From Ferrovibrio sp035304305 (GTDB taxonomy: Bacteria; Pseudomonadota; Alphaproteobacteria; Ferrovibrionales; Ferrovibrionaceae): a stretch of DNA of 64,000 bases. The position numbers and the translations under genes were made by a program. Positions 42,996 through 53,535 of the stretch are shown here, piece after piece. The first letter of the stretch is position 1; the number at the start of each line of letters is the position of its first letter. The notes below the pieces were generated by a model. It had not been told where the DNA came from. It was given only the letters and a program-made list of their open reading frames with translations, and did no database searches. The DNA lies in contig NZ_DATGQG010000038.1 in NCBI RefSeq assembly GCF_035304305.1, forward strand, positions 8,924-72,923. Direction: 5' to 3'.

Positions 42996-45218
42996 ATGGT
43001 GGTGCCAGCAGCGTCCTCGCCCGGAACCGTGTCCCGCCGCAACGAACTGCTGGCCAGGATACGCCGCCCCTGGGACATGGTGGCGCAATTCGTTGCGGCC
43101 GCCGGGATAGCGTATCTTCTCGACGGCTATATCGCGGATGTCTGGCGCTGGGGATATCTCGCAGCGACCGTTGTCGCCCTGCTGCTGCAATATGTGACCC
43201 ACCGGAGCCTGCTGGCTGACCGCAGCCGGCGGGAGAGGGCGCGGCTGTGGTGGGTTCGGCTCTATGCCGTCTATTTCCTCAACGGCGCGCTGCTCGGCGC
43301 GATGTGCGGCGTCATCGCCACGCTTCCGCCCGAACCGGGGCCGATGCTGGCGCTCGTCTGTCTTGCGGGCGTCGCCATTGCCGTGACGCTGACCACGGCG
43401 GTGCAGCTGACGATTGCGGTGACCGTTGCCCTGCTGGCCGGGGGGCCGGGGATCGTCATCCTGCTGGCCGGCACGCCGGAGATGCAGGTCTTCGGCGCCT
43501 GCATTGCCATGGCGCTGATGGTGCTGGTCACCTTCGCCATCCGCCTCAACCGCTACTTCCGCCGCAGCACCGAACTGGTGGAGCGCCTGCGGGTGACGCT
43601 GCGGGACCGCACGCGCAGCGGCGCCGATGCCGAGCGGGCGCAGCTCCGCCTGCGCTCGATCCTCGACACGGCGCCCTTTCCGATCGTCGTGATCCGCCGC
43701 AGCGACGGCGCCTTTCTCTACAGCAACCGGCCGGCGGCGGAGCTGTTCGGTATCGATGCCGCCTCGGCCGAAGGCGCGCCGCGCTATGTGCTGGACCCGG
43801 CGCATCGCGACCGCATTTTCGGCACCGAGCTTCTGCGCCCCGAGGAAGAGCTGCAGATCGCGACCGCGCAGGGCCGGGCGATCTGGGCCACCATCGCCGC
43901 GGTGCCGATGCGCTACGGCGACGACGACGGCGCCCTTGTCGTGGTCAATGACGTCACCGCCAAACGCGCCTCGGAAGAGCGCCTGCGCGTGGCCGAGCAG
44001 CGCCTGAGCGACGCGCTGGCCGTGGCGCCCGACGGCGTCGCGCTGTTCGATGCGGAAGAGCGGATGGTGATCTGCAACAAGGCCTATGCCGACATCATCG
44101 GCATGCCGCTTTCCGCCAGCACCGGCATGACCCATGACGAGGTCTGCCTGCGCTCGGTGACCTCCCGGCCGGCGCCGGAGCGCGCCGGGGTGCGGACCGA
44201 CTATCCCGACTGGCTGGCGACGCGCAAACGCATCTTCAAGGCGGCCCTCGGCGAGCCGCATATCTTCTATGATACCCGCGACCGCCGCTGGCTGCAGATA
44301 CGCGATTTCCGCCTGACCTCGGGCGGCACGGCATCGCTGATCACCGATATCAGCGAGCTGAAGCAGCGCGAGCGGGAGCTGCGCGAGGCGAACGAGAATC
44401 TGGCCGCGCAGGCGGAAGCGCTGGCCGCCCGCGGCGAGACGCTGGAAGCCGCGCGCCAGGCCGCGATCAAGGCACACCAGGAAGCCGAATACGCCAACCG
44501 CGCCAAGTCCCAGTTCCTCGCCCATATGAGCCATGAGCTGCGCACGCCGCTCAACGCGATCAACGGTTTTTCCGAGATCATGGCGCTGCAGCTGCTCGGC
44601 CCGTCCGGCGTGCCCCAATACGACCGTTATGCCAAGGACATCCTGGCCGCGGGCAGGCATCTGCTCTCGGTGATCGACGACATCCTCGACCTTTCCAAGG
44701 TCGAGGCGGGCAAGATGAAGCTGACGCCCGAGCCGGTGGTCTGGTCGAAGCTGGCCTCGGACTGCCTGACCCTGCTGCGCCCGCTGGCGGCCGACCGCAT
44801 GGTGACCCTGCAGGTCGAGCCGGGCGCCGAGGACGCCACACTGTTTGCCGACGAGCGGCTGGCCAAGCAGATGCTGGTCAACCTGCTCTCCAATGCGGTC
44901 AAGTACACCCCGTCCGGCGGCAGCGCCGGCATCCGCTTTCTGCCGGACGGCTGCGGCGGCGGGGTGGTGGAGGTGACCGATACGGGCGTCGGCATGAGCG
45001 ATGCCGACCTGGAAAAGGCGCTGGAGCCCTTCGGCCGTATCGATTCGGCGCTGGTTTCGCAGATGCGTGGGACCGGCCTGGGGCTGCCCCTGGTGAAGGC
45101 CCTGATCGAATTGCACCAGGGGCGGCTGGAAATCGACAGCGTGGTGGGCCGCGGCACCACCGTCCGGCTCCATTTCCCGGCCGCCCCCGAAATGGCACTC
45201 CCCGGCAAGCTGCTGTAA
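42996..45218 (+). CDS. Membrane-bound PAS sensor histidine kinase (orphan)
   Basis: A 740-residue kinase. Five or six hydrophobic helices span ~30-180. PAS domain 1 lies at ~210-320 (LDTAPFPIVVIRRSDGAFLYSN), PAS domain 2 at ~330-455 (ALAVAPDGVALFDAEERMVICN), a coiled coil at ~456-500, then HisKA with phospho-acceptor His513 in FLAHMSHELRTPLNAI. The HATPase has N-box NLLSNAVKYTP, G1 DTGVGM and G2 GTGLGLPLV. No receiver domain or response-regulator gene is adjacent. It is tightly coupled to the LysR gene. Confidence 0.93.
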   Translation: MVVPAASSPGTVSRRNELLARIRRPWDMVAQFVAAAGIAYLLDGYIADVWRWGYLAATVVALLLQYVTHRSLLADRSRRERARLWWVRLYAVYFLNGALLGAMCGVIATLPPEPGPMLALVCLAGVAIAVTLTTAVQLTIAVTVALLAGGPGIVILLAGTPEMQVFGACIAMALMVLVTFAIRLNRYFRRSTELVERLRVTLRDRTRSGADAERAQLRLRSILDTAPFPIVVIRRSDGAFLYSNRPAAELFGIDAASAEGAPRYVLDPAHRDRIFGTELLRPEEELQIATAQGRAIWATIAAVPMRYGDDDGALVVVNDVTAKRASEERLRVAEQRLSDALAVAPDGVALFDAEERMVICNKAYADIIGMPLSASTGMTHDEVCLRSVTSRPAPERAGVRTDYPDWLATRKRIFKAALGEPHIFYDTRDRRWLQIRDFRLTSGGTASLITDISELKQRERELREANENLAAQAEALAARGETLEAARQAAIKAHQEAEYANRAKSQFLAHMSHELRTPLNAINGFSEIMALQLLGPSGVPQYDRYAKDILAAGRHLLSVIDDILDLSKVEAGKMKLTPEPVVWSKLASDCLTLLRPLAADRMVTLQVEPGAEDATLFADERLAKQMLVNLLSNAVKYTPSGGSAGIRFLPDGCGGGVVEVTDTGVGMSDADLEKALEPFGRIDSALVSQMRGTGLGLPLVKALIELHQGRLEIDSVVGRGTTVRLHFPAAPEMALPGKLL

Positions 45219-45323
45219 TAGCTGCGAAATAAATCACCGGTCAGTTATGCAACAGCCGCATGGCTGGCTTGACTATTCGCGGATTCTCAAAAGGCGGCGC
45301 AGGGCTTACATCACTTCCTGTCA

Positions 45324-45474
45324 GATGTTGCGTCGCAGCATCTTCTACGAGTTTTTGGCCCCGGCCAGAAACTTCGGCCGCGATAGCTCCCCCGCTATTT
45401 CGGCCTTCCGCGCGTCTCGCGCGGAGCCTCCCTGTTAAGACTTGCCGGCCTGGTTTCCAGGCCGGCTTTTTTTT
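45324..45474 (+). ncRNA. Candidate structured small RNA or 3' UTR element
   Basis: Four hairpins follow one another: 45324-45342 (7 bp), 45376-45405 (11 bp plus one mismatch, loop TCCCCC), 45408-45424 (CCGCGCG-TCT-CGCGCGG) and the terminator 45444-45474. The linker at 45426-45431 is CCTCCC, an anti-Shine-Dalgarno sequence, left unpaired. The element lies just downstream of the histidine kinase gene. It could be an independent sRNA, or be processed from the kinase mRNA, or be a stable 3' UTR. Confidence 0.4.
45444..45474 (+). terminator. Strong intrinsic terminator after the histidine kinase / candidate sRNA
   Basis: GCCGGCCTGG (45444-45453) and CCAGGCCGGC (45457-45466) form a perfect 10-bp stem with a 3-base loop, followed by eight T residues. 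It is 226 bases after the kinase stop and 12 bases before the convergent HAD gene stop. Confidence 0.9.
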
Positions 45475-45485
45475 GCCCGCCGCCC

Positions 45486-46145
45486 TCAGGCCAGCAGCGG
45501 CGCGAGGTCGCCCAGGCGGCGGACGATGCGGCAGCCGAGATCGCGGAAAGCCGCCTCGTGGCGATCCGGCTGTTCCGGCCGGAAGGCGAAAACCGTCATG
45601 CCGGCACGGATTCCCGCCGTTGCCCCAGGCAGGCTGTCTTCCACTACGGCGCAGCGCGCCGGCGCGGCGCCCATCTCTCCGGCGGCGAACAGGAACAGGT
45701 CCGGTTCCGGCTTGCCCCGGGCGACCTGCCGGGCGGAGAACCGGTGCGGGAAATGCCCCGCCAGCCCGCAGAGCTCCAGACTCAGGGCGATCTTGTCCAG
45801 ATCGGAGGAGGAGGCGATGCATTTCGGCCTGTGCACCTGCTCCAGCAGCTCGGCGGCCCCCTCGATCGCCCTCAGTTCGGCCCCGAAGCGCCGGAAAGTC
45901 TCGGCCTGCAGGTCGGCCTCGAAATCCCCCGGCAGGGCCAGCCCGTAGCGCTCCCGCACCAGCCGGAAACAGCTCGGCAGGCTCAGTCCGGTGAGATCAT
46001 GGGCGACCTGGGCCTCGTCGAAGCGCGGATCCAGCCCCAGCGCCACAAGCTTTTCGTAGAAAACGCGATTCGCGATCGGCTCGCTGTCCACCAGCGTGCC
46101 GTCCATGTCGAAAATGACGAGGTCGAAGGCCATGAAGGGCTGCAT
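45486..46145 (-). CDS. HAD-family phosphatase (beta-phosphoglucomutase-like)
   Basis: A 219-residue HAD hydrolase. Motif I is FDMDGTLVDSE (Asp13 nucleophile, Asp15 general acid), motif II has ASSSDLDK, motif III has ARGKPEPDLFLFAA and motif IV is VVEDSLPGATAG. The helical cap lies between motifs I and II, as in phosphoglycolate phosphatase or beta-phosphoglucomutase-like enzymes. The substrate is unknown. The start may be 46145 or 46133 (MAFDLVIF). It diverges from the ATP synthase operon. Confidence 0.9.
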   Translation of the reverse strand: MQPFMAFDLVIFDMDGTLVDSEPIANRVFYEKLVALGLDPRFDEAQVAHDLTGLSLPSCFRLVRERYGLALPGDFEADLQAETFRRFGAELRAIEGAAELLEQVHRPKCIASSSDLDKIALSLELCGLAGHFPHRFSARQVARGKPEPDLFLFAAGEMGAAPARCAVVEDSLPGATAGIRAGMTVFAFRPEQPDRHEAAFRDLGCRIVRRLGDLAPLLA

Positions 46146-46431
46146 AGCGGATCGGGCCGGCCTCCGTCACCCGGCCCGGGCGGATCTGCGACCAAAGACT
46201 GCGACAATTCCGCGCAAAGGGGTGGGGGCGTCGCTGTTGCACCGCCTATACCCTTATGCTAGGTAAACGCGGCTTTCGCGCCAGGGGTCGCGGAGACGCG
46301 GCCAATGCGTGCCAATTCCCCAGGTTAGTCAAAGCCTTACGCGATGCGCCGGGGCGCGTTGGGGACAGGGCGGAGGATTACCGTCCGTCTCCGGTCCGAT
46401 GTGCCGGCGGTAATAAGAAGAAGGGTCGTTC

Positions 46432-46988
46432 GTGGCTCAGGAAACCATCGTCTCCGGCATCGCCGGCCGCTATGCGACTGCGCTGTTTGATCTGGCGCGC
46501 GAGGCCGGCCAGCTCGATGCCGTCGCCAAGGATCTCGACACATTGTCGGCCATGCTGGCCGAATCCGCCGATCTGACCCGCCTCGTGCGGTCGCCGGCCT
46601 TCAGCCGCGAGGAGCAGGCCCGGGCGATCGCCGCCGTGGCCGAGCGCGCCGGGCTGCAGGACCTGGTCCGCCGCTTCCTCGGGGTGACGGCGCAGAACCG
46701 CCGGCTTTTCGCGCTCAGCGACATCATCCGAGACTTCCGCAGCCTGCTCAGTCACCATCGTGGCGAGGCGCTGGCCGAGGTCACGTCTGCGGTGCCGCTC
46801 AATGACGAGCAGCTGCAGCAGCTCAAGTCTTCGTTGTCGTCGGTTGCCGCCGGCAATGTCGTGATCAACGCCAAGGTCGATCCCGGCCTGATTGGCGGCC
46901 TGGTCGTCAAACTCGGTTCGCGCATGATCGATGCCTCGATCCGCACGAAGCTCAATAACCTCAAGTCCGCCATGAAAGGTGTTGCGTG

Positions 46989-46989
<1 letters not shown>
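46432..46989 (+). CDS. atpH: ATP synthase F1 subunit delta AtpH
   Basis: A 185-residue delta subunit that joins F1 to the F0 peripheral stalk. The N-terminal helical domain starts SGIAGRYATALFDLARE, and the C-terminus has the conserved INAKVDPGLIGGLVVKLGSRMIDASIRTKLNNL. The start is GTG 46432 with AGAAGGG upstream. The stop overlaps the atpA region, so translation is coupled. First gene of atpHAGDC; the F0 genes are elsewhere, as usual in alphaproteobacteria. Confidence 0.97.
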
Positions 46990-48518
<1,529 letters not shown>

Positions 48519-48541
48519 TCGCAAACGAAGGGTAGCGCGTT

Positions 48542-49432
48542 ATGCCTAGCCTCAAGTCCCTGCGCATTCGGATCAACTCGGTCAAATCGACCCAGAAGAT
48601 CACGAAGGCGATGAAGATGGTGGCAGCCAGCAAGCTGCGCCGCGCCCAGGAGGCGGCCGAACAGGCCCGTCCTTACGCCGAGCGCATGGCGCAGATCCTG
48701 TCCTCGCTGGCCGCCGGCCAGGCGGGCGCCGAGAACGCGCCGAAGCTGCTGGTGGGCACCGGCAGCGACCAGGTGCATCTGCTGGTCGTTGCCACCGCCG
48801 AACGCGGCCTCTGCGGCGCTTTCAACTCCTCGATCGTCAAGCTCGCGCGGCGCAAGATCGAAGAGCTGACCGCCCAGGGCAAGACGGTGAAGATCCTCTG
48901 CGTCGGCAAGAAGGGCCGCGACCAGCTGCGTCGCGACCATGCCGCGAAGATCGTCGATACCCTCGACCTCTCCAAGGTCAAGAGGGTCGGTTTCGCGGAA
49001 GCGCAGGAGATCGCCGACCGCCTGCTGGCGCTCTACGACGAGGGCCAGTTCGACGTCGCCCATATCTTCTTCAACAACTTCAAGTCGGTGATCAGCCAGG
49101 TTCCGACCGTGCAACAGATCATTCCCGCCATGGTTGGCGGCAATGACAATGTCGAGCCCGGTCCGGATCTCGGCGGCGCGATCTACGAGTACGAGCCGGA
49201 CGAGGAAGCCATTCTGCTGCAGCTGCTGCCGCGGAACCTGTCGGTGCAGGTCTACCGGGCGCTGCTGGAGAATGCGGCTTCCGAGCAGGGCGCCCGCATG
49301 ACCGCGATGGACAATGCGACGCGCAATGCCGGCGAAATGATCAAGAAGCTGACGACGGTCTACAACCGGTCGCGTCAGGCGCAGATCACCAAGGAACTGA
49401 TTGAAATCATCTCCGGCGCCGAGGCCGTCTAA
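48542..49432 (+). CDS. atpG: ATP synthase F1 subunit gamma AtpG
   Basis: A 296-residue gamma subunit, the central rotating shaft. The N-terminal helix MPSLKSLRIRINSVKSTQKITKAMKMVAASKLR is diagnostic. The Rossmann-like middle shows TAERGLCGAFNSSIVK, and the C-terminal helix reads MDNATRNAGEMIKKLTTVYNRSRQAQITKELIEIISGAEA. It is 23 bases after atpA. Confidence 0.97.
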   Translation: MPSLKSLRIRINSVKSTQKITKAMKMVAASKLRRAQEAAEQARPYAERMAQILSSLAAGQAGAENAPKLLVGTGSDQVHLLVVATAERGLCGAFNSSIVKLARRKIEELTAQGKTVKILCVGKKGRDQLRRDHAAKIVDTLDLSKVKRVGFAEAQEIADRLLALYDEGQFDVAHIFFNNFKSVISQVPTVQQIIPAMVGGNDNVEPGPDLGGAIYEYEPDEEAILLQLLPRNLSVQVYRALLENAASEQGARMTAMDNATRNAGEMIKKLTTVYNRSRQAQITKELIEIISGAEAV

Positions 49433-49477
49433 GCGGCGCGTACCGGACAGAAGGAACAGAGAGAGCGGAGCAGCATC

Positions 49478-50902
49478 ATGGCTACCAACAAGACGGGTCG
49501 CATCACCCAGGTCATCGGCGCGGTCGTCGACGTGCAGTTCGAGGGCACGCTGCCGGCGATCCTGAACGCGCTGCATTGCACCAACCAGGGCAACCATCTG
49601 GTCCTCGAGGTGGCGCAGCATCTGGGCGAGAACACCGTCCGCACCATCGCCATGGATTCGACCGACGGTCTGGTGCGCGGCATGGAAGTCACCGATACCG
49701 GTGCGCCGATCTCGGTGCCGGTGGGCCCGGAGACGCTCGGCCGCATCATCAACGTGATCGGCCAGCCGATCGACGAGCGCGGCCCGATCAACGCCAAGCA
49801 GGCCGCTCCGATCCATGCGCCGGCGCCGGAATACGTCGACCAGTCGACCGAGCAGAAGGTGCTGGTCACCGGCATCAAGGTCGTCGACCTGCTCGCGCCC
49901 TACGCCAAGGGCGGCAAGATCGGCCTGTTCGGCGGCGCGGGCGTCGGCAAGACCGTGCTGATCATGGAGCTGATCAACAACATCGCGAAGACCCACGGCG
50001 GCTACTCGGTGTTCGCCGGCGTCGGCGAGCGTACCCGCGAGGGTAACGACCTCTACCACGAGATGATGGAATCGGGCGTCATCAAGACCGACGGCCCGGG
50101 CTCGAAGGTGGCGCTGGTGTACGGCCAGATGAACGAACCGCCGGGTGCCCGCGCCCGCGTCGCGCTGACCGGCCTGACGCTGGCGGAATACTTCCGCGAC
50201 CAGGAAGGCCAGGACGTGCTGTTCTTCGTCGACAACATCTTCCGCTTCACCCAGGCGGGTTCGGAAATGTCGGCGCTGCTCGGCCGCATCCCCTCGGCGG
50301 TGGGTTACCAGCCGACGCTGGCCACCGACATGGGCGCCCTGCAGGAGCGCATCACCTCGACCAACAAGGGTTCGATCACCTCGGTGCAGGCCATTTACGT
50401 GCCGGCCGACGACCTGACCGACCCGGCGCCGGCCACCTCGTTCGCGCACCTTGACGCGACCACCGTGCTGTCGCGCCAGATCGCCGAGCTCGGCATCTAT
50501 CCGGCCGTCGACCCGCTCGACTCGACCTCGCGCATCCTTGATCCGCGCATCGTCGGCGAGGAGCATTACGAGGTTGCCCGCCGCGTGCAGACGATCCTGC
50601 AGAGCTACAAGTCGCTGCAGGACATCATCGCGATCCTGGGCATGGACGAGCTTTCGGAAGAGGACAAGCTCACCGTCGCCCGCGCCCGCAAGATCCAGCG
50701 TTTCCTGTCGCAGCCGTTCGACGTGGCGCAGGTCTTCACCGGTTCACCGGGCGTGCAGGTTCCGCTGGCCGAGACGATCCGCGGCTTCAAGGAAATCACC
50801 GAAGGCAAGCACGACCATCTGCCGGAAGCCGCCTTCTACATGGTCGGCACCATCGACGAGGCGGTGGCCAAGGCCAAGAAGATGGCTGCCGAGGCGGCCT
50901 GA
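49478..50902 (+). CDS. atpD: ATP synthase F1 subunit beta AtpD
   Basis: A 474-residue catalytic beta subunit. The P-loop is GGAGVGKTVLIMELI, the catalytic Glu lies in GVGERTREGNDLY, Walker B in DVLFFVDNIFRFTQAGSEMSALLGR, and the DELSEED loop is present as DELSEEDKL. Complete. AAGGAACAGAGAGAGCGGAG precedes the ATG. Confidence 0.98.
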   Translation: MATNKTGRITQVIGAVVDVQFEGTLPAILNALHCTNQGNHLVLEVAQHLGENTVRTIAMDSTDGLVRGMEVTDTGAPISVPVGPETLGRIINVIGQPIDERGPINAKQAAPIHAPAPEYVDQSTEQKVLVTGIKVVDLLAPYAKGGKIGLFGGAGVGKTVLIMELINNIAKTHGGYSVFAGVGERTREGNDLYHEMMESGVIKTDGPGSKVALVYGQMNEPPGARARVALTGLTLAEYFRDQEGQDVLFFVDNIFRFTQAGSEMSALLGRIPSAVGYQPTLATDMGALQERITSTNKGSITSVQAIYVPADDLTDPAPATSFAHLDATTVLSRQIAELGIYPAVDPLDSTSRILDPRIVGEEHYEVARRVQTILQSYKSLQDIIAILGMDELSEEDKLTVARARKIQRFLSQPFDVAQVFTGSPGVQVPLAETIRGFKEITEGKHDHLPEAAFYMVGTIDEAVAKAKKMAAEAA

Positions 50903-50927
50903 TCTGACGGCGTAAAGGAGCAGGCCC

Positions 50928-51329
50928 ATGGCCGAGACCGTGAAGTTCGAACTGGTATCGCCGGAGAAGCTGCTGCTCTCGCTCGACGCGGAGATGGTGG
51001 TGGTGCCCGGCGAGGCCGGCGATTTCGGCGTGCTGCCGGGCCACTCGCCGCTGATCTCGACGATCCGCAACGGCGTCATCGAGGTAACGGTGAACGGGCA
51101 GGTGAGCGAGCGCATCTTCGTCGCCGGCGGCTTTGCCGAAGTCGCCAACGACAAGCTGACCGTGCTGGCCGAGGAGGCCGTGCCGGTGAACAAGCTCGAC
51201 CGCGCCAAGGTCGAGCAGCAGCTGAAGGACGCCCGCGAGGATTTCGAGGACGCCAAGGACGACCATGCCAAGGCCCGCTGCCAGGCGCAGGTCGAGAAAT
51301 ACACCGCCATGCTCGAGGCGGCGGCGTAA
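50928..51329 (+). CDS. atpC: ATP synthase F1 subunit epsilon AtpC
   Basis: A 133-residue epsilon subunit. The N-terminal beta-sandwich (VKFELVSPEKLLLSLDAEMVVVPGEAGDFGVLPGHSPLIS pattern, residues ~4-43) and a helical hairpin C-terminus (KVEQQLKDAREDFEDAKDD) are present. It regulates and couples rotation and can inhibit ATP hydrolysis. The last gene of the operon; AAAGGAG lies 8 bases before the ATG, and a terminator follows at 51398. Confidence 0.97.
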   Translation: MAETVKFELVSPEKLLLSLDAEMVVVPGEAGDFGVLPGHSPLISTIRNGVIEVTVNGQVSERIFVAGGFAEVANDKLTVLAEEAVPVNKLDRAKVEQQLKDAREDFEDAKDDHAKARCQAQVEKYTAMLEAAA

Positions 51330-51362
51330 GTCATCGCACGACGGCAGTATTGAATTTGTGTC

Positions 51363-51385
51363 ATGGCCGGGCTTGTCCCGGCCAT
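51363..51385. repeat. REP-like palindrome ATGGCCGGG after atpC
   Basis: ATGGCCGGG (51363-51371) and CCCGGCCAT (51377-51385) surround the loop CTTGT. The form matches a class of short intergenic palindromes common in alphaproteobacterial genomes, and shares the ATG-S-CCGGG core with the 34265-34292 element. Confidence 0.65.
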
Positions 51386-51397
51386 CCACGTCTTAAG

Positions 51398-51427
51398 GGC
51401 CCGCTTCCAAGCGGGCCTTGTGTTTTT
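51398..51427 (+). terminator. Terminator of the ATP synthase operon
   Basis: GGCCCGCTT (51398-51406) pairs with AAGCGGGCC (51409-51417) around a very tight loop, followed by TTGTGTTTTT. It lies 69 bases past the atpC stop, directly after the REP-like palindrome. Confidence 0.8.
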
Positions 51428-51450
51428 CAGGGAGAGCGGAGAAGCGCGCG

Positions 51451-51901
51451 ATGGCGTCCGACATTCCATCCATCCTGGAACGCTGCATCGGCGGCTATAC
51501 CGTCACCAACGATCCCGCGCGGATCGACCGGCCCGCATCCATGCCTTCCTGAGAAGATCTACTGGTCGGAAGGTGTGCCGCTGGCCACCGTCGAGCGCTC
51601 GCTGCGTCATTCCTTCAATATCGGCGTCTCTGGTGCCGGCGGCCAGGTCGGCCTGACGCGGATCATCACCGACTACACGACCTTTGCCTATCTCACCGAT
51701 GACTATGTCGAGCCGGCGCATGAGCGCAAAGGCCGCGCCGCTGCCATGGTCCGCTTCGCGCTGGATCACCCGGATCTGCAGAATCTGCGGCGCTTCCTGC
51801 TGGTTTCCAGGGATGCGAGGGAATTGTATGAGCGCTCCGGCTTCACCGCGCCGAAGAATCCCGAGCGCTTCATGGAGCTTCTGCCGGGCAAGCGCAGCTG
51901 A
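51451..51901 (+). pseudogene. GNAT acetyltransferase pseudogene with two -1 frameshifts
   Basis: The gene starts well: a GGAGAGCGGAG precedes ATG 51451, giving MASDIPSILERCIGGYTV and DPARIDR. The continuation needed for a GNAT protein, IHAFLRRS, is in the next frame from 51537 after one base is missing within 51532-51536. YWSEGVPLATVERSLRHSFNIGV is in the third frame from 51560, where a T seems lost. The original frame stops at 51550-51552. The rest (TTFAYLTDDYV, LLVSRDARELYERSGF) is a normal C-terminal GNAT half. Either a recent pseudogene or two sequencing errors. Confidence 0.85.
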
Positions 51902-51911
51902 CGCCGCTGAC

Positions 51912-53531
51912 TTAGCTGATCGATGAAGCGGCCGGGTCTTCCCCGGCTGTTTCCGGGGCAGGTGCCGCAGCGGCAGGCTGGGGCGCGCCCAGCAGGGGCG
52001 CCATACGGCGGGCGGCCTTCACCGCCCGTTCGACGAGGTCGCGGCGGGCCGCAGCAGCGGTCAGCAGGCGGTCGAGCCGGGCTGCCGAAAGGTCGGGGCC
52101 GGTCGCCTCCAGCAGTCCGGCCTTCAGCCGCTGATAGGCTGCCTCGCAGCTGTCACCAGCCTGCATGGCCGCGGCCAGGTCGAATTCCGGCCGCGTGGTG
52201 TCGGCCGCCCGCAGCGCCGCGCGCCATGCCTCCTCGAAATCCCGTCCGGCAGCGCCGGGATGATCCGCCGGCTCCGGATCGGCCGCGGCTATGGCCTGGT
52301 AATGCTGGGCGGCGCGCAACACGCCGGGCAGCACGCGAACCACGTGTTCGGACAGATCGCTGCGCTGCAGCCGCAAAACGAATTCCATGATGGCATTGGC
52401 AAGGCCGGCGGCGGCCTGGCTGCGTCTCTGCCGCTGGCTTCCGGTGACCTCGCCGCGCGCAATCTCGAGGGCCATGCTGCCCAGCCGCTGCAGCTCCAGC
52501 CGCAGACCATCGAGCGCAAGCGCGGGCACGACCGCGACGGTGGGATCGAGATGGCGCGGCTTCGCCAGATCCTCCTCGGCCGAGCGGAACCGGCTTCGCA
52601 GGAACGCGGCCAGCTGCGGCACGGCCGGCGCCAGAAGCACCACGCCCAGGATATTGAACAGGGTATGGAACAGCGCCGTGGCGAGCGCCGGTTCGGTGGT
52701 GACCAGCCTGATAGTCGCCAGCAGCCAGGGCAGCAGCAGGTAGGTCGCGATCGCCGTGATCAGGTTGAACAGCACATGAGCCGCCGCACTGCGCCTGGCG
52801 TTCGGCGTCGCGCCGATCGCCGCCATCAGCGCCGTACTGGTGGTCCCGAAATTCGCGCCGATGACCACCGCCGCCGCGGCTTCCAGCGGCAGGGTGCCGG
52901 TCATCGCTGCCGTCACGGTGATGGCGGATGTGGCGCTGGAAGACTGCGTCAGCGCGGTCAGTGCAACGCCGAGGCCGGCGAAGATGAGCCGTCCCAGCCA
53001 GCCCTGACTTGGCAGCATTTCCGGATCCACCAGACCGGCAATGGTGCCGAAGGCCTGCTGCAGGGCGGCAATGCCGGCGAAGAAGCAGCCGAAGCCGGTC
53101 AGCGCCACTCCCCAGGCGCCGCGCGGCCGGTCGCTGCCGGTCAGGCGGAGCAGCATGCCGATACCGATCAGCGGCATCGCGAACAGCTCGATCTTGAGCT
53201 TGAGGCCGATGACGGCTGCCAGCCAGCCGGTCATGGTGGCACCGATATTGGCGCCGAAAATCACCCATATCGCCTGCACAAGGTTGAGCAGGCCGGCATT
53301 GACGAAACCGATCGTCGCGACCGTGATGGCGGTGGAAGACTGCACCATCGCAGTGACGGCGAAGCCGGCGGCCAGGCCGCGCAGCGGCGTGCTGGTTCCG
53401 GTTTGCAGGATGTCGTGAAGAGCGTCTCCGGCGGCGTGTTTCAGGCCGTCCGTCATCAGCCACATCCCCAGCAGGAAGAGGCCGATGCCGCCGAGCAGGC
53501 TGCCCGTCATCGCGGGAAGATCGAGCACCAT
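51912..53531 (-). CDS. Na/Pi cotransporter family protein
   Basis: A 539-residue protein. Two Na_Pi_cotrans repeats form the membrane part: the first has TAMVQSSTAITVATIGFVNAG, the second has ALTQSSSATSAITVTAAMTG, each with the signature QSS motif. ANIGATMTGWLAA and ANFGTTSTALMAAIGA follow them. Residues ~350-500 are a PhoU-like helical domain, and the tail is Ala/Pro-rich. Homologues export or import phosphate. It precedes no gene in an operon except bluB, whose stop is 4 bases upstream. Confidence 0.93.
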   Translation of the reverse strand: MVLDLPAMTGSLLGGIGLFLLGMWLMTDGLKHAAGDALHDILQTGTSTPLRGLAAGFAVTAMVQSSTAITVATIGFVNAGLLNLVQAIWVIFGANIGATMTGWLAAVIGLKLKIELFAMPLIGIGMLLRLTGSDRPRGAWGVALTGFGCFFAGIAALQQAFGTIAGLVDPEMLPSQGWLGRLIFAGLGVALTALTQSSSATSAITVTAAMTGTLPLEAAAAVVIGANFGTTSTALMAAIGATPNARRSAAAHVLFNLITAIATYLLLPWLLATIRLVTTEPALATALFHTLFNILGVVLLAPAVPQLAAFLRSRFRSAEEDLAKPRHLDPTVAVVPALALDGLRLELQRLGSMALEIARGEVTGSQRQRRSQAAAGLANAIMEFVLRLQRSDLSEHVVRVLPGVLRAAQHYQAIAAADPEPADHPGAAGRDFEEAWRAALRAADTTRPEFDLAAAMQAGDSCEAAYQRLKAGLLEATGPDLSAARLDRLLTAAAARRDLVERAVKAARRMAPLLGAPQPAAAAPAPETAGEDPAASSIS

Positions 53532-53535
53532 GGGT

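Noticed and set aside
42711..45173. 820-codon open frame on the minus strand
   Set aside because: It is the antisense shadow of the PAS histidine kinase gene; it lacks domains and is His/Gln/Arg-rich, typical of shadow frames in GC-rich DNA.
45247..45438. 63-codon frame with RRRR-rich stretch in the kinase-HAD gap
   Set aside because: I considered a DUF1127-like peptide, known beside CU-rich sRNAs, but the residues do not match that family and there is no ribosome binding site. The RNA-structure explanation fits better.
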